Assembly (NCBI RefSeq): GCF_000177375.1
Contig: NZ_ADFR01000003.1
Span: forward strand, 62,001-126,000
Reading direction: 5' to 3'
DNA: 64,000 bases
DNA from: Bulleidia extructa W1219
Lineage (GTDB): Bacteria; Bacillota_I; Bacilli_A; Erysipelotrichales; Erysipelotrichaceae
How positions within the stretch are numbered: the first letter of the stretch is position 1; every line of letters starts with the position of its first letter. Both the position numbers and the translations under genes were made by a program. Below the pieces are notes generated by a model. It searched no databases. It was not told the DNA's origin and saw only the letters and a list, made by a program, of their open reading frames with translations. This document shows positions 26,168 through 35,371 of this stretch, piece after piece.

Positions 26168-27052
26168 ATGAAAGTACTTAGTTTTGGCTCTTTAAATTTT
26201 GATTATGTGTATGAAATGGATCACTTTGTTCAACCAAAAGAAACGATTTCATCCCTTCGTTATAGCCGTCACTTTGGAGGTAAAGGATTGAACCAATCGA
26301 TTGCTTTAGCGAAAGCCGGTATGGAAGTATATCATGCGGGGATGGTTGGTATAGATGGACAACCATTTATAGATTATTTACAAAAATATGGTGTTCGAAC
26401 AGATTATTTGATAAGTCATGAATCTTTATCCACAGGACACGCTATTATCCAAGTGGCACATGGTGAAAATTGTATTATTTTACATGGTGGTGCTAACGAA
26501 GCTATCGGTTTTGAGCAAGTAGATGATGTCTTAAAACAGTTTGAAAAAGGGGATTTATTATTGATTCAAAATGAAATTTCTTCTTTGGCTTATTTGATTG
26601 AAAAAGCCCATGAGAAAGGGATGAGAATAGCTTTCAATGTGGCTCCTATGAATGACAAGGTATTCCAATATCCTTTGCACTTGGTGGACTATTTGTTGGT
26701 GAATGAAGTGGAAGCTAAAGAATTGGCTAAGTGTGATTGCGAAGAAAATGAAGCCATCATTATGGCTTTGCAAAAGGCGTATCCAAAGGCTGAAATGGTG
26801 ATGACGGTCGGTAGTGAAGGTTCTTATTATATCCATGGTGAAGAAGTGATTCATCAAAAAGCTTTTAAAGTTGAAGCAAAGGATACAACCGCAGCCGGAG
26901 ATACTTTTACAGGTTTTTTCTTAGCCATGATTTTACAAGGAAGTACTATAAAGGAGGCCTTGCAAATGGCTAGTAAAGCTAGCAGTATTACGGTTACCAG
27001 AGAAGGAGCTGCTCAAAGTATTCCTTTGATGGAGGAAGTAAGGGTTTGGTGA
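26168..27052 (+). CDS. PfkB-family sugar kinase, ribokinase-like
   Basis: 294 residues. PfkB signature 1 is FGGKGLNQSIALAKAG (about 36-51) and signature 2 DTTAAGDTFTGFF (about 239-251), with the catalytic Asp in AAGDTF. The short N-terminal FGSLNFDYVYEMD is typical of ribokinases. It would phosphorylate ribose, consistent with the nucleoside hydrolases at 36-38 kb that release it; a specific sugar cannot be proven from sequence. RBS TAGGAGTG. Confidence 0.82.
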   Translation: MKVLSFGSLNFDYVYEMDHFVQPKETISSLRYSRHFGGKGLNQSIALAKAGMEVYHAGMVGIDGQPFIDYLQKYGVRTDYLISHESLSTGHAIIQVAHGENCIILHGGANEAIGFEQVDDVLKQFEKGDLLLIQNEISSLAYLIEKAHEKGMRIAFNVAPMNDKVFQYPLHLVDYLLVNEVEAKELAKCDCEENEAIIMALQKAYPKAEMVMTVGSEGSYYIHGEEVIHQKAFKVEAKDTTAAGDTFTGFFLAMILQGSTIKEALQMASKASSITVTREGAAQSIPLMEEVRVW

Positions 27053-27158
27053 ATGAATCATCAGACTCTTTTTAGCTTGCTATTTTTAATGAAATCTATC
27101 ATTGAGTTTAATAAAATAGGAAGATAGGGAAATGGATTGTTTTGGAGGATGAATCAAA

Positions 27159-28199
27159 ATGGATTATCAAATAATGAGGGTGGAAGAATTCCAACAGCTT
27201 AGTAAAGATCAGAAGTTACAAAGTATCATAGAATTACATAATGCTGATCAATCAGAAGAAATCATTGATTTACTCTTATCGGTAGGATTCGAAAATTTAG
27301 ACGGAAAACTTTTAGCTGAACTTGCCAAAGCCTATAATAACCAGGCTCAATCAGAAGAGGCGAAAAAGGTTTTAGATAGAGTTTTGGAAAAGGATAGAGA
27401 TGCTGTTTGGTATTATCGGTATGGTTTTACATGTTGGAAGTTATCAGAAAATTTAAAATATGATTTTGAAACGGAATCTAAAAAAGCATTATATATGCTT
27501 GATAAAGCAACGGCACTTGCAAAAGATCAGGAGAATGAAATCATCGAATGGTGTATTGAACTGGTCAGACTTAGTGATTTAAAGAAAGTTCTTGAAGATT
27601 CTTCTGAAAAGTATCCACTTTTATATAAATACTATTTTTCGTATGTGGATAAAAGTATTCAGGAAATAAAAAAACTGCAAAGACCGGAAAAATACAAAAA
27701 AATGACAGTACAAGATATTCAGAAAGTGGAAGACTCATGGGAAGTTATTGAGCCGGTATACGCTATGGTTAATATTTATGATTCTTATGAGAAATATTTG
27801 GAATCGGCGAAATCTTTCACTTTAGAACAAAGATATTTACTGGCGATCATTTGGTACTTTATAGAGGTGAATAATGGCGGACATCATCAATTTTTCTTTA
27901 ATTCCACCGGAATTGTTTGGGAGGATACCTTGAATGGTTTTAGGTTATTTGGGATGAATCATTTTGCCAATAATTTTGAAAAAGTGATTGATTATTTTGG
28001 GGGAAAGATTCCATTGGATAGAGAAGAAAGGTTAAAAGTTCTAAAAGTATTAGAAGCAGAAAATAAAAATGCTTTTTATGAGATGTTAGAAGAAGCGGAT
28101 GATTTTGTTTATGATTACGATGGAGAAGAAACAGAACTTGATTACATTCAAAAGAATCCTGAAAAATTTCTTTTTGAAGGATATTATCATGGATATTAA
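27159..28199 (+). CDS. DMP19/DUF4375-domain protein with TPR-like N-terminus
   Basis: 346 residues. The N-terminal part (about 1-190) is helical with TPR-like spacing (ELAKAYNNQAQSEEAKKVLDRVLE). The C-terminal part carries the DMP19 hallmark LAIIWYFIEVNNGGHHQFFFNSTG followed by the acidic tail DDFVYDYDGEETE; DMP19 proteins are DNA-mimic-like and often found with immunity genes. RBS TTGGAGGA. Stands alone after the ribokinase gene. Confidence 0.68.
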   Translation: MDYQIMRVEEFQQLSKDQKLQSIIELHNADQSEEIIDLLLSVGFENLDGKLLAELAKAYNNQAQSEEAKKVLDRVLEKDRDAVWYYRYGFTCWKLSENLKYDFETESKKALYMLDKATALAKDQENEIIEWCIELVRLSDLKKVLEDSSEKYPLLYKYYFSYVDKSIQEIKKLQRPEKYKKMTVQDIQKVEDSWEVIEPVYAMVNIYDSYEKYLESAKSFTLEQRYLLAIIWYFIEVNNGGHHQFFFNSTGIVWEDTLNGFRLFGMNHFANNFEKVIDYFGGKIPLDREERLKVLKVLEAENKNAFYEMLEEADDFVYDYDGEETELDYIQKNPEKFLFEGYYHGY

Positions 28200-28253
28200 G
28201 TCATTGATGTATAGTTAGAAAATAGAATATTCCAATGAAGTCGGGATTTATTT

Positions 28254-29003
28254 TTATCCTTTTTCACCATTTATTTTACGGTTAAAAACAATCATAGTTA
28301 ATATGAAGATAGTGGCTGTATATCCTATTACAATCATTAAATGAGGAAGGATATGGTTGAAATGACCGCTTAAACTTACCCTTATTATTTCGACACTATG
28401 GTAAAAGGGGAAAATAGTTGTGATTTCCTTAAAAGTACCACCTATCAAATCAATTGGGATAAAAACTCCGGATAGCCAACCTGCAATATTGGTCAGTAAT
28501 GCTCCACAAACACCACCAACCGCTTTATCATTCAAAAGACTACCAAAAAACAAACCTGTACCGATAAATAATAATGAGGTCAAGGCTGTCATCATAATGG
28601 CAAAAAAGATATTGATGTTGATATCAAGGCCAAAAGCACCGGCCATCAAGAAGGTTATGGTAGCTTGTACGATGGTGATAACGATCATAGGCAACGTGTA
28701 ACCTAAAATAAAATCTTTGGTTGTCATCGGAGATGTAAACAAACGCATTAAGAAAGAAGATGTGCGATCTTTTGCTAACAACATACCTGCAAATAACGCC
28801 ATAAACACACTACCGAACATGGCCACTCCCGGTGCGAGATTTGTGATTTGAAACATGGTGTTTTTCGCTTCTGATGGAATAGCAGAGTTGATAATGGATA
28901 ACAAAGCTAATAGAACAAGTGGAAAGCCAAGGCTAAAAAAGAGATGAATAGGATCACGTAATATCTCTTTGATATTCCGCTTTGCAAATAGAAATATTTT
29001 CAT
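28254..29003 (-). CDS. ABC-2 type export permease
   Basis: 249 residues with six membrane helices, starting MKIFLFAKRNIKEILRDPIHLFFSLGFP, an ABC-2 permease N-terminus (cytoplasmic Arg/Lys-rich start then the first helix). The LLAKDRTSSFLMRLFTSPMT loop is typical. Last gene of the AbrB-ATPase-permease operon, overlapping the ATPase by 4 nt. Exported compound unknown (drug, peptide or lipid). Confidence 0.82.
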   Translation of the reverse strand: MKIFLFAKRNIKEILRDPIHLFFSLGFPLVLLALLSIINSAIPSEAKNTMFQITNLAPGVAMFGSVFMALFAGMLLAKDRTSSFLMRLFTSPMTTKDFILGYTLPMIVITIVQATITFLMAGAFGLDININIFFAIMMTALTSLLFIGTGLFFGSLLNDKAVGGVCGALLTNIAGWLSGVFIPIDLIGGTFKEITTIFPFYHSVEIIRVSLSGHFNHILPHLMIVIGYTATIFILTMIVFNRKINGEKG

Positions 29004-29725
29004 AGTGAACCTCCTGAAAGGGCAACAAAGGCATCTTCTAATTTAGAAGTACCTGTTTGCTTAGTTAATTCTGCTACTGTTCCAACAGTTGTTAATTGTC
29101 CCTTAATCATGATTCCTATACGATCAGCTAAATTTTCAACTTCATCCATATAATGGCTTGTAAGAATGATCGTCACTTTCCCTTTTAATGATTTGATAGA
29201 AGCCCATAACTCACGGCGAGCTAAGACATCAAGTCCTAAAGTCGGTTCATCCAAAAACAAAATTTGAGGTTTTGAAATCAAAGCCATAGCGATAGAAAGT
29301 CGGCGTTGCATTCCACCGGATAAATGGCTGGCTTTTTTATTCAATTCTGTTTCCAAACCAAATTTTTGTGCTATTTCATGAGCGTTTTTAGTGGCTGTTT
29401 TACGGTCTTGTCCATATAAACCTGCAATAAGCACCAAATTTTCTAAAACAGATAAATTGGCAGCTACCGCTGTTTCCTGTGGTGAGATATTGATTATTTT
29501 TTTTACGGCTTGTGAATTAGAAATGATACTATTTCCAAGCAGTAAGGCATCTCCGCTCATTGGTTGTATCAAACAAGATAATAGTTTAATCGTTGTACTT
29601 TTTCCTGCACCATTTACACCAAGTAAAGCAAATAATTCACCTTGTTCAACTGTTAAATTAAGATGATTTACAGAAACTATATTTCCATATTTCTTTGTAA
29701 GATCTCTAATGATGATTGCATTCAT
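29000..29725 (-). CDS. ABC transporter ATPase (export type)
   Basis: 241 residues. Walker A GVNGAGKST, Q-loop in ISPQETAV, signature LSGGMQRRLSIAMAL, Walker B ILFLDEPTLGLD, H-loop TSHYMDE. It energises the adjacent ABC-2 permease. Overlaps both the upstream AbrB-like gene (4 nt) and the permease, so translation is coupled. Confidence 0.92.
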   Translation of the reverse strand: MNAIIIRDLTKKYGNIVSVNHLNLTVEQGELFALLGVNGAGKSTTIKLLSCLIQPMSGDALLLGNSIISNSQAVKKIINISPQETAVAANLSVLENLVLIAGLYGQDRKTATKNAHEIAQKFGLETELNKKASHLSGGMQRRLSIAMALISKPQILFLDEPTLGLDVLARRELWASIKSLKGKVTIILTSHYMDEVENLADRIGIMIKGQLTTVGTVAELTKQTGTSKLEDAFVALSGGSL

Positions 29726-29946
29726 TCTTTGTCTTCCTTTGAGGTGTTTTGGTTAAAAATAGTGTCCATTAAATGGGAAAACATATTTTTAGGTGGAATA
29801 GCGATACCCTTATTGGTATCCGCTAGAACGATTAAAGTATCTCCGGGTTTAATGTTGAAAATATCGCGGGCTTCTTTAGGTATAACAAACTGCCCTTTTT
29901 CTCCTATCTTAACAGTCCAAGCGTATTTTCCTTCTGGGTATTTCAT
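29722..29946 (-). CDS. AbrB/SpoVT-type DNA-binding protein, probable operon regulator
   Basis: 74 residues with the swapped-hairpin AbrB fold: WTVKIGEKGQFVIPKEARDIFNIKPGDTLIVLAD. As first gene of the ABC-export operon it is likely the transcriptional regulator of its own cluster (inference from context). RBS GGAGGTT before the ATG. It is also of antitoxin size, but the neighbour is clearly an ABC ATPase rather than a toxin. Confidence 0.8.
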   Translation of the reverse strand: MKYPEGKYAWTVKIGEKGQFVIPKEARDIFNIKPGDTLIVLADTNKGIAIPPKNMFSHLMDTIFNQNTSKEDKE

Positions 29947-30024
29947 AGATAACCTCCAAACTAAAAGTATGATTTGTATGATTAGTATAACACAAATAAT
30001 TCTTTGTCCACTTTATTGCAACAA

Positions 30025-30050
30025 AAAAAGTGCTTGATACAGCACTTTTT
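30025..30050. terminator. Bidirectional terminator-like hairpin
   Basis: Perfect stem AAAAAGTGCT / AGCACTTTTT with a 6-nt loop in the 29947-30203 spacer. It lies upstream of the AbrB operon and downstream of add (both minus strand), so it would end add transcripts. No gene seen in the rest of the spacer. Confidence 0.7.
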
Positions 30051-30203
30051 ATTTAAACGAATGTCTTTTTATATTTCTGAATTCATGATGATCATGCACT
30101 ATAACTTTTTAAATGGGGAGGTATTCGATCTCCATCTGTTAGACGATTCAACATAATGATGGATTTTACTTGGATAAGATGCTTTACATAAGAATATGAT
30201 GTT

Positions 30204-31229
30204 TTAGCACTTCTTTAAGGCTTGTTGTAAGTCTTGGATGATTTTCTTTTTTTCTGATTCCTTTATAAAAGCGGCTTGGATGGAATAAAGATTCATTTGG
30301 ATGAGATCTTTCTTTGTAAAACCCATTTCATTTATGCAATGTCTATATTCATCTTCTAAATGAACACCAGCTAAAGTCATGTTATCGGTATTGATAGAAA
30401 CAGGAACACCCAGTTCATATAGTTTTTTAACGGGATGTTTTGGATAAGAAGAGACTGTTTGACATTGGACATTGGAGGTAGGACATATTTCCAGCAAAAT
30501 CTGTTTTTCCTTAGCCAGTTGACACAATTTTAAATCATCAATGATACGATGCCCATGACCAATTCTTTGAACACCAAAAGAAATGGCATCTTGAACACTT
30601 TGAGATGGTTGACTATCTCCTGCATGACAAGTACAAGGAATTCCTAATGATTGAGCTTGTTGAAAAAAAGGACTAAAGTCACTTAAGGGAACAATTCCTT
30701 CCATTCCGGCCAAGTCTAAAGCAACGACACCCTTATGTAAATATTTTTTACATAGTTCAACGGTTTGGCGGTTAGCCGCTTCATTGATGGTTATAGAATC
30801 AAGACTCATCATGCAAAGGATAATGCCGATTTGAATATGAGGATAAAGTTCTAAAGCTTGTTTTCTACCTTCTAAAACGGCTTCAATTACTTGAGCTTGG
30901 GATAGCTTTTTTTGCGTGTGAAGTTGAGGGGCAAAACGAATTTCCGCATAACAAACTTCTTGTTTAACTAGATCTTCAATCAGTTCTTTAGTGATTCGAT
31001 GTAGAGATTTTATATCTTGCATGACTTTTAAAGGGTCATCAAACATTTTTAAGTATTCATTCACATTTCGGGCATGAGAACAACGTTGAATGTAGGCTTT
31101 ATATTCATCTAAGGTTTTAGCAGGCATTGGAATTTTTTGTTCCATAGCTAATTCCCAGATAGTTTCCATACGAAAAGACCCATCTAAATGCAAGTGCAGA
31201 TCAATTTTAGGAAAAAGAAATTCACTCAT
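30204..31229 (-). CDS. add: Adenosine deaminase
   Basis: 341 residues from ATG 31229, chosen because CAGGAGGTT lies just upstream; longer in-frame starts run into the divergent promoter. Deaminates adenosine/deoxyadenosine to inosine. Metal ligands and active site: HLHLDGS (about 12), CHAGDS (about 200, catalytic Glu-equivalent region upstream), GHGHRI, CPTSN (about 260) and NTDN (about 285). Divergent from the nucleoside uptake operon, so the pair supplies inosine for hydrolysis. Confidence 0.93.
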   Translation of the reverse strand: MSEFLFPKIDLHLHLDGSFRMETIWELAMEQKIPMPAKTLDEYKAYIQRCSHARNVNEYLKMFDDPLKVMQDIKSLHRITKELIEDLVKQEVCYAEIRFAPQLHTQKKLSQAQVIEAVLEGRKQALELYPHIQIGIILCMMSLDSITINEAANRQTVELCKKYLHKGVVALDLAGMEGIVPLSDFSPFFQQAQSLGIPCTCHAGDSQPSQSVQDAISFGVQRIGHGHRIIDDLKLCQLAKEKQILLEICPTSNVQCQTVSSYPKHPVKKLYELGVPVSINTDNMTLAGVHLEDEYRHCINEMGFTKKDLIQMNLYSIQAAFIKESEKKKIIQDLQQALKKC

Positions 31230-31275
31230 TGAAATAACCTCCTGTTTTTTTTGGTTGTTTTTCATATATAAAATA

Positions 31276-31304
31276 TTGACAGAAAGTATTAACAACCATA
31301 AAAT
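31276..31304 (+). promoter_or_regulatory. Promoter of the nucleoside uptake/salvage operon
   Basis: TTGACA (31276-31281), exactly 17 bp, TAAAAT (31299-31304). Start of transcription expected near 31311. Confidence 0.8.
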
Positions 31305-31312
31305 AAAGTTAG

Positions 31313-31326
31313 TGAAACCGCTTACA
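31313..31326 (+). promoter_or_regulatory. cre-like operator (catabolite control)
   Basis: TGAAACCGCTTACA matches the cre consensus TGWAANCGNTNWCA at every specified position. It overlaps the expected start region just after the -10 box, a position at which CcpA represses. CcpA is not in the window, so binding is inferred. Confidence 0.72.
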
Positions 31327-31386
31327 GATATTCTAACGCATTTAGGAAGATTTTGTAAGAGTTCAAAGGCTTTGGGAGGAGAAAAG

Positions 31387-32508
31387 ATGAAAAAATTATA
31401 CAAAGCACTTTTAGCGTTATTCTTGGTAATTCCATTAATTGGATGTGGTGCTAAGAAGGAAAATGGCAAGGGCAATGAAAAGAAGACAGGAAAAGTTCAT
31501 AAGGTTGCCTATTTGGTTAACGGTAATTTGGGTGATAAATCCTTCTTCGATTCCGCTATGGCAGGTTTAACCAAGCTGAAAAATGATGGTCGTATTACTT
31601 TGAAGACGATTGAAATGGGTGGTACAGAGCAAGATAAACCTAAATGGTTGTCAACGTTGTATGAAGTATCTGAAAGTAAGGAATACGATGTTATTGTTGT
31701 TGGTACGTATCAAATGCCGGATTATTTAAAAGAAGTGGCGACTAAATATCCGGATCAGAAGTATGTGATTTTTGATGATAATACATATGTTGGTGCCAAT
31801 AAGAATGTGTTAAATTTAACGTATAAACAAAATGAATTGGGTTATGTGGTGGGGGTATTCGCTGCTTGCATGACGACAGATACTAATGTGAAAAATATCA
31901 ATCCGGATAAAGTATTAGGCTTTGTTGGTGGTATTGACAGTCCGGTTATTAATGATTTCTTGTATGGCTATATTGAAGGAGCTCGTTCTGTTGATCCAAA
32001 TATTAAAATTGATACTCGTTATACCAATGATTATGTAGATACGGCGAAAGCAAAAGAATATGGTTTATCCATGATTTCCGATAAGAAGGCTGACATTATC
32101 TGGGGTGTTGCCGGTAATGCCGGTAATGGTGCTACAGAGGCTGCTTTGGCTAAGAAAGCTTGGTTTATTGGGGTGGATTCTGATCAAGAGTTAACTTTAT
32201 CAAAGAATTTAGCGGATATTACATTAACATCGGGATTAAAGAATATTGGCAATTCTTTGATTTGGGTATTTGATGAATTAGATGCCGGTAAAGAACACTG
32301 GGGAACAGAAGTTTCCTTAGGCTTGAAGGAAAATGGTGTTGGTTTGGTTAAGGATAAAAACTTTAAGAAATACGCTTCTGAAGCAACGAAAAAGAAAGTG
32401 GAAGAAGCGATCAAAGCTATTTTAGATGGCAAAGTGAAAGTTCCAACAGCCTTAGGCGATAAGAAAAAGACATTAGAAAAATTGCGCGAAGAAGTTCGCC
32501 CTAAATAA
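31387..32508 (+). CDS. BMP-family nucleoside-binding lipoprotein of an ABC importer
   Basis: 373 residues from ATG 31387 (GGGAGGAG RBS). Lipoprotein signal MKKLYKALLALFLVIPLIGC with cleavage before Cys20. The rest is the BMP/PnrA fold (KVAYLVNGNLGDKSFFDSAMAGL, VIVVGTYQMPDYL, DIIWGVAGNAGNGATEAAL), whose characterised members bind purine or other nucleosides. It is followed by a rho-independent terminator-like hairpin before the ATPase gene, which may reduce expression of the transporter relative to the abundant binding protein. Confidence 0.88.
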   Translation: MKKLYKALLALFLVIPLIGCGAKKENGKGNEKKTGKVHKVAYLVNGNLGDKSFFDSAMAGLTKLKNDGRITLKTIEMGGTEQDKPKWLSTLYEVSESKEYDVIVVGTYQMPDYLKEVATKYPDQKYVIFDDNTYVGANKNVLNLTYKQNELGYVVGVFAACMTTDTNVKNINPDKVLGFVGGIDSPVINDFLYGYIEGARSVDPNIKIDTRYTNDYVDTAKAKEYGLSMISDKKADIIWGVAGNAGNGATEAALAKKAWFIGVDSDQELTLSKNLADITLTSGLKNIGNSLIWVFDELDAGKEHWGTEVSLGLKENGVGLVKDKNFKKYASEATKKKVEEAIKAILDGKVKVPTALGDKKKTLEKLREEVRPK

Positions 32509-32518
32509 TGTAAAGAAA

Positions 32519-32562
32519 GGTAGATGAAGTAGGGTGACTTATTTCATCTACCCTATATTTTT
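32519..32562 (+). terminator. Hairpin between binding protein and ATPase genes
   Basis: 10-bp stem GGTAGATGAA / TTCATCTACC with a 14-nt loop; the following T-run is interrupted. Could be a partial terminator or an mRNA stabilising structure. Confidence 0.55.
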
Positions 32563-32678
32563 ACGAGAAGTAATCATTTATTGTACATATTGTATTTAGA
32601 TCCAATTTTCTTCTCAATTCTAAAGGATGATGATTGGATTTATTTTTATCGTTTCAGTCAATAGATCGAGAGGTAAGC

Positions 32679-34241
32679 ATGATGAATGAAGAATATGTCA
32701 TTCAAATGAAAGGTATCAAGAAGATTTATCCAAACGGTGTTGTGGCCAACCAAAATGTAGATTTGAATGTTCGTAAAGGTGAAATCCATGCTCTGATGGG
32801 GGAAAATGGAGCCGGAAAATCAACATTGATGAAAATGCTGTTCGGTTTGGAACAACCGACGGAAGGGGAAATTTTTATTCATGGAGAAAAAGTGAATTTA
32901 ACATCGCCTAATGTAGCGATTGCAAAAGGGATTGGTATGGTGCATCAACATTTTATGTTGGTGCCAAGTTTAACGGTAGCGGAAAATATTGTTTTAGGGA
33001 TGATCCCTAAAAAAGGCGGTATTTTCATTGATCGACAAAAAGCCATTCAAATTACAGAGGAGTATGCTAAAAAATTCAATTTAATAGTGGATCCTAATGC
33101 TCGTGTCGTGGATATTCCCGTAGGCATGAAACAAAAGGTAGAGATTTTAAAGGCACTGGTTCGTGGAGCTAAGATTTTGATTTTAGATGAGCCGACAGCG
33201 GTTTTGACCACACAAGAAACAGCTGAATTATTCAAAGAATTGGTTCATTTAAAAAAACAAGGCTATACATTGATTTTCATTTCCCATAAGTTAAATGAAA
33301 TCATGGAAATCACCGATCGTTTAAGTATTTTACGGGGTGGTAAATTTTTAGGGGTTTATGAAACTAAAGAGGTAACACCAGAAAAAATTTCACGGTTGAT
33401 GGTTGGTCGTGATGTGATTTTACAAGTGGAAAAAGAAACGGCGAAACCAACGAAAGAAGTTTTGAAAGTTCGGGATCTGGAGTTCATCAATGATTGGGGC
33501 AAGAAAATGCTGGATAAAGTTTCCTTTTCTGTACGTAAGGGGGAAATTTTAGGCATTGCCGGTGTTGAAGGAAATGGTCAAAAAGAATTGGTGGATATGT
33601 TGTTTGGCTTGGATCGTCCCAATGCAGGATCAATTTTTATCAATGGAGAAAATATGGTAGGAATGGATCAATTGCAGTTACGTCAAAGACGAGTTTCTTT
33701 AGTTCCTGAGGATCGGATGTTGTATGGGATTGCGGCCAGTGCGACGGTGGAAGAAAATCTTTTATCCGATCGTTGTTCCTATAAAGAATATAATAAGGGT
33801 CTTTTATTTCATACAAAGGCAATTCATGAAGCTTCGGATCAATTGATTCAAGAATATCAAATTTTATGCAAGAATCGTAATCAAAGGGTCGGCATGTTAT
33901 CGGGAGGAAATATTCAAAAGGTTGTCGTGGCGCGTGAGTTTTCCAGTCATCCGGAATTAATTATTGCTGATCAGCCGACACGAGGTATTGATGTTGGAGC
34001 AACGGAATTTATTCGCAAAAAATTAGTGGAATTGTCACGCTCGGGAATTGGTGTTTTGCTGGTATCGGCTGATTTGAATGAGGTCATGGAATTATCCGAT
34101 AGTTTGATGGTTATGTATGGTGGAAAGATCGTTGCCTATTTTGAGGATACGTCGAAATTGGATGATGAAACAATGGGACGTTTTATGTTAGGTCTTCAAA
34201 AACAAACACCGGAAGAAATAAAGAGGGTATGTCATGAATAA
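32679..34241 (+). CDS. Double-domain ABC ATPase of the nucleoside importer
   Basis: 520 residues. The start is placed at ATG 32679 (GAGAGGTAAGC RBS; ATG 32682 equally possible); the longer frame from 32634 lacks an RBS. Two ABC domains as in ribose/BMP-type importers. First: Walker A GENGAGKST, ILDEPTAVL. Second: less typical Walker A GVEGNGQKE, LSGGNIQKVVVAREF and IADQPTRGID. The degenerate second site is normal for this family. Overlaps the first permease by 8 nt. Confidence 0.92.
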   Translation: MMNEEYVIQMKGIKKIYPNGVVANQNVDLNVRKGEIHALMGENGAGKSTLMKMLFGLEQPTEGEIFIHGEKVNLTSPNVAIAKGIGMVHQHFMLVPSLTVAENIVLGMIPKKGGIFIDRQKAIQITEEYAKKFNLIVDPNARVVDIPVGMKQKVEILKALVRGAKILILDEPTAVLTTQETAELFKELVHLKKQGYTLIFISHKLNEIMEITDRLSILRGGKFLGVYETKEVTPEKISRLMVGRDVILQVEKETAKPTKEVLKVRDLEFINDWGKKMLDKVSFSVRKGEILGIAGVEGNGQKELVDMLFGLDRPNAGSIFINGENMVGMDQLQLRQRRVSLVPEDRMLYGIAASATVEENLLSDRCSYKEYNKGLLFHTKAIHEASDQLIQEYQILCKNRNQRVGMLSGGNIQKVVVAREFSSHPELIIADQPTRGIDVGATEFIRKKLVELSRSGIGVLLVSADLNEVMELSDSLMVMYGGKIVAYFEDTSKLDDETMGRFMLGLQKQTPEEIKRVCHE

Positions 34242-35367
34242 GAAAAGAAGTTTGATGTTTAATATTGTTCGTGGAGCTATGGCTATTGGAATTGCGTTGC
34301 TGGTTGCAGCCATATTTATTTTTATCAGTTCTAAGGGAGACTCACTGATTGAAAAATTAAGTTCTACTTTTTCAGCTTTATCAACGATGTTATTTAGACC
34401 TTTATTTAAGGCGGATGGTAGTTTCAGTGTTAAGAGTTTCACCGATATTTTAGCCAGTATGATTCCAATTGTTTTCACCGGTTTAGCGACTTGTGTGATG
34501 TTCTCAGCCAATCAATTTAATCTTGGCTCAGAAGGAGGAATTCTTCTTGGTGGTTTTGTGACAGCGTTAGTGGCTGTTTACGCTCCTTTACCGGGGGCTT
34601 TATTACCAATCATTGCCATATTAGCGGGAACGATTGTAGCGGGCTTGATGATGTTGATACCATCGGTTTTAAAGGCTAAATTAAATGTCAGTGAAATGGT
34701 AAATTCGTTGATGTTGAACTATGTTATCATGTACATTATTAAGTTTTTAATGAATACTTTTATTGCTGATAAGACAAAGGGAACGGTACAGACAGCTAAT
34801 TTTCAATCCAATGCGATGTTGCCTCAATTGATTGATAATGGGTCAAAATTATCTATTGGTTTTATAGTTGTGATGGTTATGGTTGTTTTGGTGACTTTAT
34901 TCATGTATCGAACTCGTTGGGGATATGCCATCCGCATGATTGGTATCAATCAAAAATTCTCCATGTATTCGGGTTTGAATGTGGCCTTCATCATTATCTT
35001 GGCTCAAGTGATCGGTGGTTTATTAGCCGGCATGGGTGGTGGTATTGAAATGCTGGGTAAGAATATTTATTTTGACTGGACTTCTTTACCTGGTTATGGC
35101 TGGACAGGGGTAACGGTCGCCATTTTGGCTGGCAATAATCCTGCTTTTACACCATTAGCGGCTTTCTTTATTTCTTATTTAGGAAAAGGATGTACGTTGA
35201 TGTCCACTTATTCTACGGTACCGGCTCAATTAATTGATATTATTCAAGCGGTGATCTTCTTGTTCTTTGCGGCTGATCAATTCTTGGCGAAATATCGTCA
35301 ACGTTTGGTGGTTAAGAGCGCTGAGGAAGAACTGAAAGAAAAACCGAACTCGGAAAGAGGTAAATAA
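34234..35367 (+). CDS. Nucleoside ABC importer permease 1
   Basis: 377 residues with about ten membrane helices, BPD_transp_2 family: ANQFNLGSEGGILLGGF and LNVSEMVNSLMLNYV motifs, then GGLLAGMGGGIEMLG and LPGYGWTGVTVAILAGNNP. The RBS AAGAGGG lies inside the ATPase gene. Its Lys/Glu-rich cytoplasmic tail is longer than usual. Second permease starts 4 nt after its stop. Confidence 0.9.
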   Translation: MNKKRSLMFNIVRGAMAIGIALLVAAIFIFISSKGDSLIEKLSSTFSALSTMLFRPLFKADGSFSVKSFTDILASMIPIVFTGLATCVMFSANQFNLGSEGGILLGGFVTALVAVYAPLPGALLPIIAILAGTIVAGLMMLIPSVLKAKLNVSEMVNSLMLNYVIMYIIKFLMNTFIADKTKGTVQTANFQSNAMLPQLIDNGSKLSIGFIVVMVMVVLVTLFMYRTRWGYAIRMIGINQKFSMYSGLNVAFIIILAQVIGGLLAGMGGGIEMLGKNIYFDWTSLPGYGWTGVTVAILAGNNPAFTPLAAFFISYLGKGCTLMSTYSTVPAQLIDIIQAVIFLFFAADQFLAKYRQRLVVKSAEEELKEKPNSERGK

Positions 35368-35371
35368 TAGT

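Noticed and set aside
24310-30203. AbrB-like protein plus neighbour as a toxin-antitoxin pair
   Set aside because: The overlapping neighbour is a complete ABC ATPase followed by its permease, so an operon regulator fits better.
31255-31386. Longer start for the binding lipoprotein
   Set aside because: It would place the lipoprotein signal inside the protein and translate through the promoter and cre site.
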